Shown in pieces: positions 42,012 to 50,980 of a stretch of DNA of 64,000 nucleotides (positions are counted from its first letter, which is position 1; every line of letters starts with the position of its first letter). The stretch covers positions 248,001 to 312,000 of the forward strand of contig JAHEZQ010000006.1 of NCBI GenBank assembly GCA_023250955.1, given 5' to 3'. This stretch comes from Melioribacter sp. Lineage in GTDB: Bacteria; Bacteroidota; Ignavibacteria; Ignavibacteriales; Melioribacteraceae. The notes below the pieces were generated by a model. The model searched no databases. It was not told the DNA's origin and was given only the letters and a program-made list of their open reading frames with translations. A program made the position numbers and the translations under genes.

Positions 42012-44474
42012 CTATATTATACTTTGCGGATCAATATCAATTATTAATCTAACATCTTTGAAACGTGATTTTTGATTGAACTCTACAAACGAATTTAAAA
42101 TTGCATTCCGCAATTGTTTGCCGGACGGATCAAATTTTTTGTGGCTCTTGATTAAAATTTGGAAGCGGTACATTCCTTTTATTTTATAAATGATTGCTTC
42201 GGTAGGAGGAATCATTTTCAAACCTTTGCCATACTTTCTTAGATAATCAAAAAATTCGCTGATTGCAGATTTAACCCGGTCCTCTTTTTCATCTTTCATT
42301 TCAATTAAAGCAATGCGCGTGAACGGCGGGTATTCACCTTGTTCCCGCAATAGAATTTCTCTTTCGTAAAATCCTTTGTAATCATTCAACAAAACTTTTT
42401 GCAGAACAAAATGCTTTTGGTTCTGGGTTTGTATAATTACTTCACCTTCTTTTTCGCTCCTTCCGCTTCTGCCTGCAACTTGTGTAAGAAGTTGAAATGT
42501 TCTTTCGTCAGAGCGGAAGTCCGGAATCCATAAAGAAGTTTCAGCAGCAACAACTCCAACTAACGTAACATTTGAAAAGTCCAGACCTTTAGAAACCATT
42601 TGTGTTCCGACAAGAATATCAATCTCGCCTTTTCTAAAACTGTTTAAAATTTCTCCTAGTTTCCCCTTTTTATTTATCGAATCCGAATCAACACGCTCAA
42701 TCTTCGCACCTGTGAAATAATAATCAAGTTCATCTTCAACGCGCTGAGTTCCTGTTCCAAAAAATTTTAAGGCAATGGAGCCGCAATTTGGACAAGCTTT
42801 AGGAACATGTTTAACTATGCCGCAGTAATGACACTGCAAAATATTTTTATTCAGATGATGAACCATCGAGACAGAACAATCAGGACAGGTAACTACTTCT
42901 CCGCAATCGTTACAAAAAACTTGAGTTGCAAATCCTCTCCGATTCTGTAATATTATTACACTTTCTTTTTTCTTCAAACGGTTTCCGATTTCATCAAGGA
43001 ACTCGCGCGAAAAGATGCTCTCCATCTGTTTCTTCTTCTTCTCAATCGTAACATCTACAAGTTTTATTTTGGGAAGTTTCGCATTATCAATCCGTTCAGG
43101 TAATTTTAATAAATTATATTTTCCGCTAAGTGCATTGTACATACTTTCAACAGAAGGCGTAGCCGAGCCAAGCACAACAGGACATTCACTAAACTTAGCT
43201 CTTATAATCGCAGCGTCCCGAGCATGGTATTTCGGTACCTGATCATATTGCTTATAACTCTGGTCGTGTTCTTCATCAACAACAATCAATCCGATGTTTT
43301 GAAGAGGCGCAAACAATGCTGAGCGCGGACCAATTACGACTTTAGATTTTCCCGCAATAATCCTTCGCCATGAATCGTAACGCTCACCTAGTGACATTCT
43401 GCTATGTAGAACTGCGGTTAGGTCGCCGAAGTAATTATAAAAACGTGAAGTGATTTGGGGAGTAAGAGAAATTTCAGGAACAAGTATTATTACGCTTTTT
43501 CCATTTTCAATAACTTTTTTTGCAAGCTCAATATAAACTTGTGTCTTGCCGCTTCCTGTAACCCCATGAAGAAGAAATGTTTCAAAAATATTTTTTTCTA
43601 TAGTATCATTTATTCGGTTTACAATTTTTTCCTGCGGCTCGGTCAAGACTAACTGTTTTGATTCCTCTTTATAGGTTTCCGTATAAACACGATCAATCTC
43701 TTTATCAAAAATTTTTACTAACCCTTTCTTTTCTAAACTATTAACTGTTGATGCTGCGGATTTTGTTTTTCGTAGCAGTTCGCTTAATGCAACCGGCTCT
43801 TTAACTGAAAGTAATTCAAGCAAGAGTACAACTTGTTTGGGGGATTTTTTCTCTATCTCCGGCATTAATTCATAAATCTCATCAATAGATTTTTCAAGAC
43901 CTACAAATTTTACTTTTTTTGCCTTAACTTTTGCCGCACTAGTTTCGTCCAGGAGAGTTACTGCACCTATTTTTTCGAATGAACGGAGTAATGAATAAAT
44001 ATTTTTATTCTTTACTTCTTTTTGCAGCGTAGAAATACTATGAACTTCTTTTTGAGAAAATATCGATAGAAGTTTTGCTCGGAGTGATGTTTTTTTTCTT
44101 TCTTGATTTAAAAGTTTTTCACAAAAATCTTTATCGCTTACTACTCTTCGTTTAGATTCTATCTCTGTTCCATACGGTACAGAATTTTTAAGTGCTTCTC
44201 CTAATGAACTCAGATAATATTCGGAGACCCATTCATAAAACTTAAGCGTAGTTTTATCGAAGATTGGTTTTTCATCAAGTACATCACGTATTGGCTTTAT
44301 CTTTTCTTTTATGTCTGCCGTTTTGGAAATGGCTATTACGAATCCCGTTAGCACACGTTTACCAAACGGAGCAACAACACGTACACCAACTTTAACTGGA
44401 TCAGTTAAATCGTCCGGAATTGAATAAGTGAACGCTTTTCTAAATGGCAATGGAAATACTACCTGGCAAAACAT
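42012..44474 (-). CDS. priA: Primosomal replication restart helicase PriA
   Basis: An 820-aa PriA. The N-terminal 3'-binding domain has FTYSIPDDLTDPVKVGVRVVAPFGKRVLTGFV. Helicase motifs include Walker A LLHGVTGSGKTQVYIEL, DEEH-box VVDEEHDQSYKQ and motif VI QVAGRSGR. The zinc-binding insertion carries paired cysteines (CNDCGEVVTCPDC, CHYCG, CPNCGS). It reloads the replisome at stalled forks. Length is slightly above the E. coli protein, with a central winged-helix-like insertion. A CAGCTTT tandem repeat lies just before its start. Confidence 0.97.
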   Translation of the reverse strand: MFCQVVFPLPFRKAFTYSIPDDLTDPVKVGVRVVAPFGKRVLTGFVIAISKTADIKEKIKPIRDVLDEKPIFDKTTLKFYEWVSEYYLSSLGEALKNSVPYGTEIESKRRVVSDKDFCEKLLNQERKKTSLRAKLLSIFSQKEVHSISTLQKEVKNKNIYSLLRSFEKIGAVTLLDETSAAKVKAKKVKFVGLEKSIDEIYELMPEIEKKSPKQVVLLLELLSVKEPVALSELLRKTKSAASTVNSLEKKGLVKIFDKEIDRVYTETYKEESKQLVLTEPQEKIVNRINDTIEKNIFETFLLHGVTGSGKTQVYIELAKKVIENGKSVIILVPEISLTPQITSRFYNYFGDLTAVLHSRMSLGERYDSWRRIIAGKSKVVIGPRSALFAPLQNIGLIVVDEEHDQSYKQYDQVPKYHARDAAIIRAKFSECPVVLGSATPSVESMYNALSGKYNLLKLPERIDNAKLPKIKLVDVTIEKKKKQMESIFSREFLDEIGNRLKKKESVIILQNRRGFATQVFCNDCGEVVTCPDCSVSMVHHLNKNILQCHYCGIVKHVPKACPNCGSIALKFFGTGTQRVEDELDYYFTGAKIERVDSDSINKKGKLGEILNSFRKGEIDILVGTQMVSKGLDFSNVTLVGVVAAETSLWIPDFRSDERTFQLLTQVAGRSGRSEKEGEVIIQTQNQKHFVLQKVLLNDYKGFYEREILLREQGEYPPFTRIALIEMKDEKEDRVKSAISEFFDYLRKYGKGLKMIPPTEAIIYKIKGMYRFQILIKSHKKFDPSGKQLRNAILNSFVEFNQKSRFKDVRLIIDIDPQSII

Positions 44475-44479
44475 TTTTT

Positions 44480-44547
44480 AGCTCTCAGCTTTCAGCTTTC
44501 AGCTTTCAGCTCAAAAGCTAAACGCTGATGGCTGATTGCTGAATGCT
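44480..44547. repeat. CAGCTTT tandem repeat and flanking imperfect copies
   Basis: CAGCTTT is repeated three full times plus CAGCT at 44486-44511 (7-bp period). It continues into related GCTGATGGCTGATTGCTGAATGCT, which on the other strand reads as further AGCATTCAGC units. It lies 6 bases before the priA start, in its leader. It looks like an intergenic simple repeat of a type common in related genomes; no function is known. Confidence 0.75.
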
Positions 44548-44643
44548 ATTTACTCAAATATAATCAAAGCAAAAGTAGATTGCATAAACGGCGCAGTTCT
44601 TTTAACTTTGCAGCCAACAATAACAAAACATAACGGAGTATTA

Positions 44644-45072
44644 ATGAAAAAGTTAGTTGTTTTTATGCTTCTTCTTTCAATATTAAGTGTTAAAGCTGAA
44701 GAAAAAAAATTGGGTAAGTCAATCACCTTAAAAGAAAAAACTTCCGTTTCAACAATTCTTGCAAATCCGGCAAAGTACGATGGCAAAAAGGTTTTAGTTG
44801 AAGGAAAAATTGTAGATGTCTGTCAAGATATGGGATGCTGGTTAGATGTAGCTGGCACTAAAGAGGGAGAAAAAATCCGTGTTAAGGTTAAAGATGGAGA
44901 AATTGTTTTCCCTAAAGACGGAAAGGGTAAAACTGTTTTGGTTGAAGGAGTAATTTCAAAAGTTGATACAAAAACTGCAACTGAGCATAAAGATAAAAAA
45001 GAAGGTGAAAAAGACGATTGTGCAACAGAAGCAGTTTATCAAATAAAAGGATTGGGTGCGGTAATAAAATAG
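44644..45072 (+). CDS. DUF4920-like secreted OB-fold protein
   Basis: A 142-aa protein. The track start (44536) is replaced by ATG 44644, which follows CGGAG and starts a signal peptide (MKKLVVFMLLLSILSVKAEE). The mature domain has STILANPAKYDGKKVLVEGKIVDVCQDMGCWLDV, a pattern of DUF4920/OB-fold proteins with a C-x4-C pair. A charged linker (KDKKEGEKDDC) follows. Probably periplasmic; a metal or redox role for the Cys pair is possible but unproven. Confidence 0.82.
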   Translation: MKKLVVFMLLLSILSVKAEEKKLGKSITLKEKTSVSTILANPAKYDGKKVLVEGKIVDVCQDMGCWLDVAGTKEGEKIRVKVKDGEIVFPKDGKGKTVLVEGVISKVDTKTATEHKDKKEGEKDDCATEAVYQIKGLGAVIK

Positions 45073-45102
45073 TTGATATTCTTTAGTAAACAGTTTATCA
45101 GT

Positions 45103-45132
45103 AAAAAGCCCTCAACATTGTGAGGGCTTTTT
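45103..45132. terminator. Bidirectional terminator between DUF4920 and trxA genes
   Basis: AAAAAGCCCTCA-ACATTG-TGAGGGCTTTTT, a perfect 12-bp stem with A/T runs on both sides, serving the plus-strand gene ending at 45072 and the minus-strand thioredoxin gene ending at 45136. Confidence 0.9.
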
Positions 45133-45135
45133 ATT

Positions 45136-45471
45136 TTAATTAAGTGCTGAAAGATGTGGATTAATTTTACTAACCAAATGTGATTTTGGCACAGCTCCAA
45201 TAACAGTATCAACTAATTTTCCATCTTTGAAAATTCCTAAAGTTGGAATACTTCTAATTCCATATTGAGCAGATACACCATAATTTTCATCTGTATTTAC
45301 TTTTACTACTTTTAATTTTCCGGCAAGATCATTTGCAATTTCTTCTACTACCGGAGCCACCATTCTGCATGGCCCGCACCATGGTGCCCAGAAATCAACC
45401 AATACAGGTGTGCTTGATTGTAAAACTTCTTGTGCGAAATTTGAATCCGTTCCTTCTATTACGTTCTGCAT
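45136..45471 (-). CDS. trxA: Thioredoxin
   Basis: A 111-aa thioredoxin with the active-site WCGPC in [17 protein letters not shown], the cis-proline segment [14 protein letters not shown], and a buried Asp in the VLVDFWAP strand. It has no signal peptide, so it is cytoplasmic. It reduces protein disulfides with thioredoxin reductase, which is not in the window. Length and motifs are standard. Confidence 0.97.
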   Translation of the reverse strand: MQNVIEGTDSNFAQEVLQSSTPVLVDFWAPWCGPCRMVAPVVEEIANDLAGKLKVVKVNTDENYGVSAQYGIRSIPTLGIFKDGKLVDTVIGAVPKSHLVSKINPHLSALN

Positions 45472-45552
45472 ATTGTACTCCTTAAAAAAATTTTTATGTT
45501 GATTTGATGCAGAGAATTTAGAAAGGATTCAGGAAAAGTAGAATAAAAGAAA

Positions 45553-45589
45553 GAGTAAGAGAAAGATTACAAAACTCTTCCTCTTACTC
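45553..45589 (-). terminator. Terminator-like AG/CT hairpin after the large M16 peptidase
   Basis: On the minus strand: GAGTAAGAG...CTCTTACTC, a 9-bp perfect stem with a 19-base loop, followed by TTTCTTTTATTC. It starts 16 bases after the stop codon of the M16 gene. The purine-rich arm resembles that of another hairpin at 50931-50980. Confidence 0.65.
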
Positions 45590-45604
45590 ATAATATACAC
45601 TTTG

Positions 45605-48424
45605 TTATTTTACAACTTTTGCATCTTTATCTAATAATATAGGATCACCTAGACCAAGTTCTTTTAGTTTATCAAATTGAGTTGCTTTATCACCGACAAT
45701 TAAATAAATCAGTTTATCGGGATGAATAAAGCTTTGTGAAAGTTTTGTGTGCTCTTCAGGCGTCATTTGTTGTACAATTGCTTCTCGTTGTTTTATATAA
45801 TCGAACGGCAAATTATACATAACTACAGGCGAAAGCATACCTGAAAGTTGCATCAATGTTTCAAATCTTCCTGAATTGCTCTTTAATAATGTGCTCTTTA
45901 CTCCATCCAGGTCTTCTTTCGAAATTCCTTCTGTATATTTTTTGATTTCATCTCTAACTATTTGCGTGGACTCGAATGTTGAGTTAGATTGGACAGAAGA
46001 AGATGCAAGAAATACTCCTGCATAAGTTCCGCTGCTAAATCCGGAGCGAGCTCCGTATGTAAAAGATTTTTTCTCACGTAATATCATATTTAATATTCCG
46101 TTAAAATCACCGCCGAGTCTGTGATTAATTACAACAGCTTTGTAATAATTCGGATTGGTGTAACTGGGTCCTAAATGTCCGGCTAAGACTTGTGATTGTT
46201 TTGCTTTTGGAACATCCACAAAATAAATACCCGGTTTAGCAGGAGTTAGACTTGTGACATTAGGAATTTTTACTTCTTTAGATTTCCAATCTTTCAAACC
46301 GTTAAACAATGTAACTGCTTTTTCTTGTGTAATATCTCCTACAATACTGATTTTACAAACTGATGGTGAAAAATATTGTTCATAATATTTTTTCAGATCA
46401 TCTATAGCAATTTTATCAACTGATTTAAGTGTTCCAGCTGATTCATTTGCCAGAATATTATCCTGACCATAAACTAATTTACTAAATACACTTTGTGCAA
46501 TTGATGCCGGTGACGTTTCTGTTCTTTTCAAACCTTCAATAGTTTGACTTTTTGCAAGATCAAATTCTTTTGTATCCCAGCGCGGTTCAAACAACATTTC
46601 TTTAGCAAGAGCAAATGTTTCATTCAATTTACTGGCAAGGCAACTTCCTGAAATTGTAATTGATTCACTGCCGCCATTAACATTTATATTTGCACCTAAA
46701 TCTTGTATTGCTTCTCTGAGTTCAACAGGTGTTTTTGTTTTAGTTCCTTCATTCATCAATCGTGCTGTTAATGAACCAACTCCAATCATATCGGGATTAT
46801 CAAGTAGCATTCCGCCTTTAAGAATAATTGAGAATTGAACAAGCGGTAATTCACTCTGTTTAATTCCATAAACTGAAATTCCGTTAACGGTTTTGTCCTT
46901 CCATATTTTAGGAATATTTACAACAGGATCTGGACCCTTAACCGGTTCTTTAGTTCTATCAATCTTTGATGGAATTGGTACATAAGGAGCGTTTACAACT
47001 TCTTTCTTCTTTGTTCCTTGTTTTTCTATTGATTCTTCCTGAACAACCCACAATTTAGAATCCGGTGCTGCTAAATCAACTTTACCTTTAGGAACAATGC
47101 TTGTGAGAAGATAATTCTGACCTTTGATATATTTGTTATATACTCTCCATACATCTTCCTTAGTAATGCTCATTCTATCTTTAAGATCTGTCGCAATGTA
47201 ATCAGGTGAACCGTTAAAAATATTATAATCACCAAGACGCATCGCTTTACCTAAAACACTTGCGCTCTGGCTGTAAAAACTATATTCAATTCCGGCTTTT
47301 TGTCTTTCAACATCTTTATCTGTGAATCCGTCTTTCTCGAATCTTTGGAATGCTTCTTTAACTGCAGCTTCAACATCGCCTAATTTTACTGTTGGGAAAG
47401 CAGTAACGGCAATATCAAACGATCCTGCAATTTCGCTGCTGCCTTGACGCGCCATTACTGATGGTGCAAGTTTTTTCTCTTCAACTATAACTTTGTATAA
47501 TGGTGATTTTTTACTTCCTGCAAATATGCGTCCGAAGAATTCCAGTGCATAAGCATCTTTATTAAATTCCTCCACAGTAGGATATTCCATTCCCAATCTA
47601 GGAGCGTTTGCAAGATTATCTTCACAATATGATCTTATTATTTCTTTCAGTGTAACCGGCATTTTGGGAAGTGATGCTGGTGCCGGTCCGGATTTTATTT
47701 CGGCAAAATATTTATCAATCCATTTTTTTATCTGAGCAACATTAATATCACCAGCAACAATTAAAGTTGCATTGCTTGGTGAATAATATTTAGCATGGAA
47801 ATCTATCGCATCCTGAAGTGATGCAGCTGCAAGATCTTCCAACTCGCCAATAACAGTATGACCGTAAGGATGAGTTGCAGGATACATTAACTTAGTGGAC
47901 ATATACTGACTTTGCGAATAAGCTCGATTATCACCCTGTCGTTTTTCATTTTGAACTACATTCTGCTGTGTTACAAATGTTTCCATGTTAACTTTACTTA
48001 AAAGGAAACCCATTCTATCTGCTTCCATCCACAAAGCCATTTCAACTGCATTCTTTGGAATTACTTCAAAATAATTTGTTCTATCTTCGTTTGTAGAGCC
48101 ATTAACATTCGAAGCACCTGCTGTTTGAAGTTTTTTAAACCATTGTCCTTGAGGAATATCTTGAGATTCATTGAACCTAAGATGTTCGAACAAATGAGCA
48201 AATCCTGTTTTGCCTTGAACTTCTCTTGCTGAACCAACATGATAAACTACATAGACCGCAGCGATCGGGTCGGATTTGTCAACATGAAGAATTACATTCA
48301 TCCCGTTAGACAGTTTGTATTTTTCATAAGGGATTTTGAATTCCTTTTTCTTTTCTCCGCCGAATATTGTAATGCTAAAGCAGAGCATAAGAGCAATAAA
48401 AATAAATGATCGTTTGTGTTTCAT
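45605..48424 (-). CDS. Full-length two-half M16 zinc peptidase
   Basis: A 939-aa secreted protein with a signal peptide (IFIALMLCFSITIFGG). It fuses two M16 modules. The first has the zinc motif HLFEH in GFAHLFEHLRFNES near residue 75, plus the downstream QNEKRQGDNRAY Glu segment. The second (from about residue 510) lacks HxxEH and carries KKSFTYGARSGFSSGTY. This is the pitrilysin-like arrangement in one chain, corresponding to the split pair at 5014-8456. Likely an extracytoplasmic peptide-degrading protease. Divergent from the second ECF operon. Confidence 0.94.
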   Translation of the reverse strand: MKHKRSFIFIALMLCFSITIFGGEKKKEFKIPYEKYKLSNGMNVILHVDKSDPIAAVYVVYHVGSAREVQGKTGFAHLFEHLRFNESQDIPQGQWFKKLQTAGASNVNGSTNEDRTNYFEVIPKNAVEMALWMEADRMGFLLSKVNMETFVTQQNVVQNEKRQGDNRAYSQSQYMSTKLMYPATHPYGHTVIGELEDLAAASLQDAIDFHAKYYSPSNATLIVAGDINVAQIKKWIDKYFAEIKSGPAPASLPKMPVTLKEIIRSYCEDNLANAPRLGMEYPTVEEFNKDAYALEFFGRIFAGSKKSPLYKVIVEEKKLAPSVMARQGSSEIAGSFDIAVTAFPTVKLGDVEAAVKEAFQRFEKDGFTDKDVERQKAGIEYSFYSQSASVLGKAMRLGDYNIFNGSPDYIATDLKDRMSITKEDVWRVYNKYIKGQNYLLTSIVPKGKVDLAAPDSKLWVVQEESIEKQGTKKKEVVNAPYVPIPSKIDRTKEPVKGPDPVVNIPKIWKDKTVNGISVYGIKQSELPLVQFSIILKGGMLLDNPDMIGVGSLTARLMNEGTKTKTPVELREAIQDLGANINVNGGSESITISGSCLASKLNETFALAKEMLFEPRWDTKEFDLAKSQTIEGLKRTETSPASIAQSVFSKLVYGQDNILANESAGTLKSVDKIAIDDLKKYYEQYFSPSVCKISIVGDITQEKAVTLFNGLKDWKSKEVKIPNVTSLTPAKPGIYFVDVPKAKQSQVLAGHLGPSYTNPNYYKAVVINHRLGGDFNGILNMILREKKSFTYGARSGFSSGTYAGVFLASSSVQSNSTFESTQIVRDEIKKYTEGISKEDLDGVKSTLLKSNSGRFETLMQLSGMLSPVVMYNLPFDYIKQREAIVQQMTPEEHTKLSQSFIHPDKLIYLIVGDKATQFDKLKELGLGDPILLDKDAKVVK

Positions 48425-48504
48425 TATTCCTCCAAGGAATTATTTGTTGTCTGTATTTTTATTTGGAAAGATATTGCTGACGTCATTAAGAGAGCGTTGT
48501 TTAT

Positions 48505-48595
48505 TTCTATTTAACAATTTAGCTTTTTTAACAATTGAAAAGATAGAGATTTATGTTGTTAACATTTTTTAACAAATTCAGTTAACTTTTATGCA
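48505..48595 (+). promoter_or_regulatory. Cluster of TTAAC motifs upstream of the second ECF operon
   Basis: TTAAC occurs at 48511, 48528, 48559, 48569 and 48582 (four of the five as TTAACA) in the intergenic region shared by the M16 gene (minus) and the sigma-factor gene (plus). The region is A/T-rich, so chance is a real possibility. No clear -35/-10 pair is evident. Confidence 0.3.
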
Positions 48596-48643
48596 ACTTA
48601 AAGTAATAATTAGCATCTGTTTAGTAAGGGCAATTGAGAGAAA

Positions 48644-49156
48644 ATGCAGAAAGACTCGATTATTGATTTTACTCTGACTTACAACAAGTTTAAGAAACCA
48701 CTCTTCAATTATGTATGTAAGGTTATGAAGTCAGATGTGCTTGCTGAAGATATAGCACATAATGTTTTTTTGAAACTGTACGATAATCTAGACCGTATTC
48801 ATCATACCGAGCGTGTTGAGGTATGGATTTTTACAACTGCGCGCAATGAAATATTCAGTCACTTCAGAAAGAACAAAAATAGAATTAATGAGCCTATAGA
48901 ATTCCATGAAGAAAAATTTTCTACAAACAATTTGTATTCGGATTTTGAACAGAAAGAATTAATTGATTTTATTGAAGAAGAACTAAAGGCCATGGATGAA
49001 TCACAAAGCGAGGTTTACTATTTAAAAGAATATTCGGGATTGAGTTACAAAGAAATCGCACAGATAATGAATATAACCGAAGATCTTGTGCGAAGCAGAA
49101 TTTTTAAAGTACGGCAAAAACTTAGAACAGCTATAACAAAACTTGAAAGAGGTTAA
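48644..49156 (+). CDS. ECF-type RNA polymerase sigma factor
   Basis: A 170-aa ECF sigma with region 2 (AEDIAHNVFLKLYDNL, VEVWIFTTARNEIFSHFRK) and region 4 (SEVYYLKEYSGLSYKEIAQIMNITEDLVRSRIFKVRQ). It heads an operon with an anti-sigma factor (next start 1 base after its stop) and a lipoprotein. The same order is seen in the minus-strand ECF operon at 10323-12647. Probably activated by release from the membrane anti-sigma factor. Confidence 0.94.
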   Translation: MQKDSIIDFTLTYNKFKKPLFNYVCKVMKSDVLAEDIAHNVFLKLYDNLDRIHHTERVEVWIFTTARNEIFSHFRKNKNRINEPIEFHEEKFSTNNLYSDFEQKELIDFIEEELKAMDESQSEVYYLKEYSGLSYKEIAQIMNITEDLVRSRIFKVRQKLRTAITKLERG

Positions 49157-49157
49157 T

Positions 49158-49625
49158 ATGAATTGCGATGACATAAAGCTTATGATAAGCGAATATATTG
49201 ATAATGAATTAACAAAAGAGAAAGAAGCATTTTTGTTTACTCATCTTTCCTCTTGCACGGATTGCCGCGAAGAATACAAAATACAAAATTCTATACAGCA
49301 TGAAGTAAAGATAAATCTTAAGGATGTAGGTGAGCGATTTGAACAGAGAGTATTTGACTCGATTCAGAAGAAAGAACTGCCCTTGATAAAGAGATGGATT
49401 ACAAAGCCTACCCCCGCTTATATCAATTATGTTTTAGGATTTGCAATAATTATGATTACTCTTTTTTCGTTTCTTCAATTCAGTTCTCTAAGGGGTGATT
49501 TAAAAGGTTTTCAAGAAAAGTATGAAGCGGCATTCGAGAAAATTCAATTCCAGACACAACAAATAAATTTAATGATGAATAGTATGCCGGCAGTTCAAAT
49601 AATTGGGAATCCCGTAAAGATGTAA
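49158..49625 (+). CDS. Anti-sigma factor with zf-HC2 zinc finger
   Basis: A 155-aa protein from ATG 49158 (GAGG 5 bases upstream; the track's TTG at 49143 is too early). It begins MNCDDIKLMISEYIDNELT and has the zinc-type motif HLSSCTDC (HxxxCxxC). One membrane helix (YINYVLGFAIIMITLFSFL) is followed by a short coiled-coil segment (GDLKGFQEKYEAAFEKIQFQTQQ) outside the inner membrane. It should sequester the sigma factor encoded just upstream. Confidence 0.9.
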   Translation: MNCDDIKLMISEYIDNELTKEKEAFLFTHLSSCTDCREEYKIQNSIQHEVKINLKDVGERFEQRVFDSIQKKELPLIKRWITKPTPAYINYVLGFAIIMITLFSFLQFSSLRGDLKGFQEKYEAAFEKIQFQTQQINLMMNSMPAVQIIGNPVKM

Positions 49626-49641
49626 TTCCGTGGAGGAATCA

Positions 49642-50895
49642 ATGAATAAATTATTATTACTTCTAAGTCTTTCAATAATTTTAAACGGTGGCTGCAAAAA
49701 TAATGTTGATGATAAATCTACTGTGAGAATACAAAAAACGGAAAGTTGGGCTAATTATGATGATCTGCTTGATATAAAATCAGAAGCTACTATTGATACT
49801 GTTTTGTTTCGTCAAGAGATGGATCAAATTTTAACACCAGGGAAAATTTTTGAATTGTTTGGCTCTGGTTATCATAATTTTTATCTCGCACTAACAATTC
49901 CTAAAGAAGGTCAAAATAATTTCACAATAGCTACCGACATTTCTCTTTGGTTATCTCCAGGCTTACAAACAGAAAATATGATTTTCAATGAAGGAACTGA
50001 ATTATCTACAACAAAAAATAAATTTCTGTCAACCGATTATGCTAACAGAAAAGAATTTCGCAATCATGCAATTTTCAATACGCCGTTTTTAGATATAAAA
50101 AACATTTTTAAAACTAAGCCAGGCATTCTCAACAAAAAGACAGTTCGAAGTATCAAGTTATTCGCGATGAATATTACAATTGACAAGAATAAAAAAATCA
50201 TCAGACCTTGGACAATAAAAGAAATTGACATATCAAAATATCGCGAACATTTTCTTAATCCGAAGTTGAATAGATATTATTTTTCAACCGGGTTACCTGC
50301 AGTTAGTATTGACGGCTTTGAATCAATCCGTAAAGCAATCGTTTACCCCGAGGTTGCACTGAAGAATGGTATAACCGGAAGAGTTATTGTAGAAATTTTT
50401 GCTGATGAAGAAGGGAAATATGCGGGTTACCAATTAATAAAAGGTCTTGGTTATGAATGTGATGACGCCGTTGTTGAAGCAATTAAAAATGTAAAATTCC
50501 GCGGCTATCCAACAGGACAAAGAAGTTCAATCATAGTTCCATTTGAATTTGGTCCAGCTAAAACATCTTCTATAGATTTAGCTGTACAAGTGTTTGATTT
50601 TAATGAAGACCCGAACGTTTACAATAATATTAAACTGGGAATCGTAAATAAAAATAAATTAGATAAAAATTTAGAGCAGAATTATTTCATTTATGTTTAT
50701 ATGAATGGCTATTTAATATTCCAAAATTATTGTACTGGAATATCAAAAGCAGAGACGCAGCAATTTTTCTGGTTTCGTTGGCATACAGATAAACCGGGGA
50801 GCTATAATTATACAATCTATATTGATCCTGAAAACAGACTTAATGATTCAAACCGTGAGAATAATACTGTGCGGGGAACTTTAGTTGTAAAATAA
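49642..50895 (+). CDS. Lipoprotein with TonB C-terminal-like and CARDB-like domains
   Basis: A 417-aa lipoprotein from ATG 49642 (GGAGG 5 bases upstream; the track's GTG at 49630 lies before it). The signal ends LNGGC. Residues about 225-315 resemble the TonB C-terminal fold (IRKAIVYPEVALKNGITGRVIVEIFADEEG... GYECDDAVVEAIKNVKF), here not at the protein end. The final 110 residues (DLAVQVFDFNEDPNVYNNIKLG... IDPENRLNDSNRENNTVRG) look like a CARDB-type beta-sandwich, from sequence feel only. Third gene in the ECF operon; it may be a surface sensor or a structural target. No TonB N-terminal helix, so it is not a classical TonB. Confidence 0.78.
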   Translation: MNKLLLLLSLSIILNGGCKNNVDDKSTVRIQKTESWANYDDLLDIKSEATIDTVLFRQEMDQILTPGKIFELFGSGYHNFYLALTIPKEGQNNFTIATDISLWLSPGLQTENMIFNEGTELSTTKNKFLSTDYANRKEFRNHAIFNTPFLDIKNIFKTKPGILNKKTVRSIKLFAMNITIDKNKKIIRPWTIKEIDISKYREHFLNPKLNRYYFSTGLPAVSIDGFESIRKAIVYPEVALKNGITGRVIVEIFADEEGKYAGYQLIKGLGYECDDAVVEAIKNVKFRGYPTGQRSSIIVPFEFGPAKTSSIDLAVQVFDFNEDPNVYNNIKLGIVNKNKLDKNLEQNYFIYVYMNGYLIFQNYCTGISKAETQQFFWFRWHTDKPGSYNYTIYIDPENRLNDSNRENNTVRGTLVVK

Positions 50896-50930
50896 TCTTT
50901 CGATGCAAATATATAAGAGTAAGATTAAGA

Positions 50931-50980
50931 GAAAGAGTAAAAAGATAATGCCTCTATCTTGTTTTTACTATTACTCTTTC
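50931..50980 (+). terminator. Terminator-like bulged hairpin between convergent genes
   Basis: GAAAGAGTAA (50931-50940) pairs perfectly with TTACTCTTTC (50971-50980). An inner AAGATA/TATCTT stem is present, with a bulge on the right arm. A CCTTCTTTTTTATT tract follows on the plus strand. It serves the lipoprotein gene ending at 50895 and overlaps the last codons of the hisN-like gene. Confidence 0.6.

Noticed and set aside
44536-44643. Extended N-terminus of the DUF4920 gene in the track
   Set aside because: Includes the end of the repeat region and no signal peptide; ATG 44644 with a Shine-Dalgarno gives a clean signal peptide.
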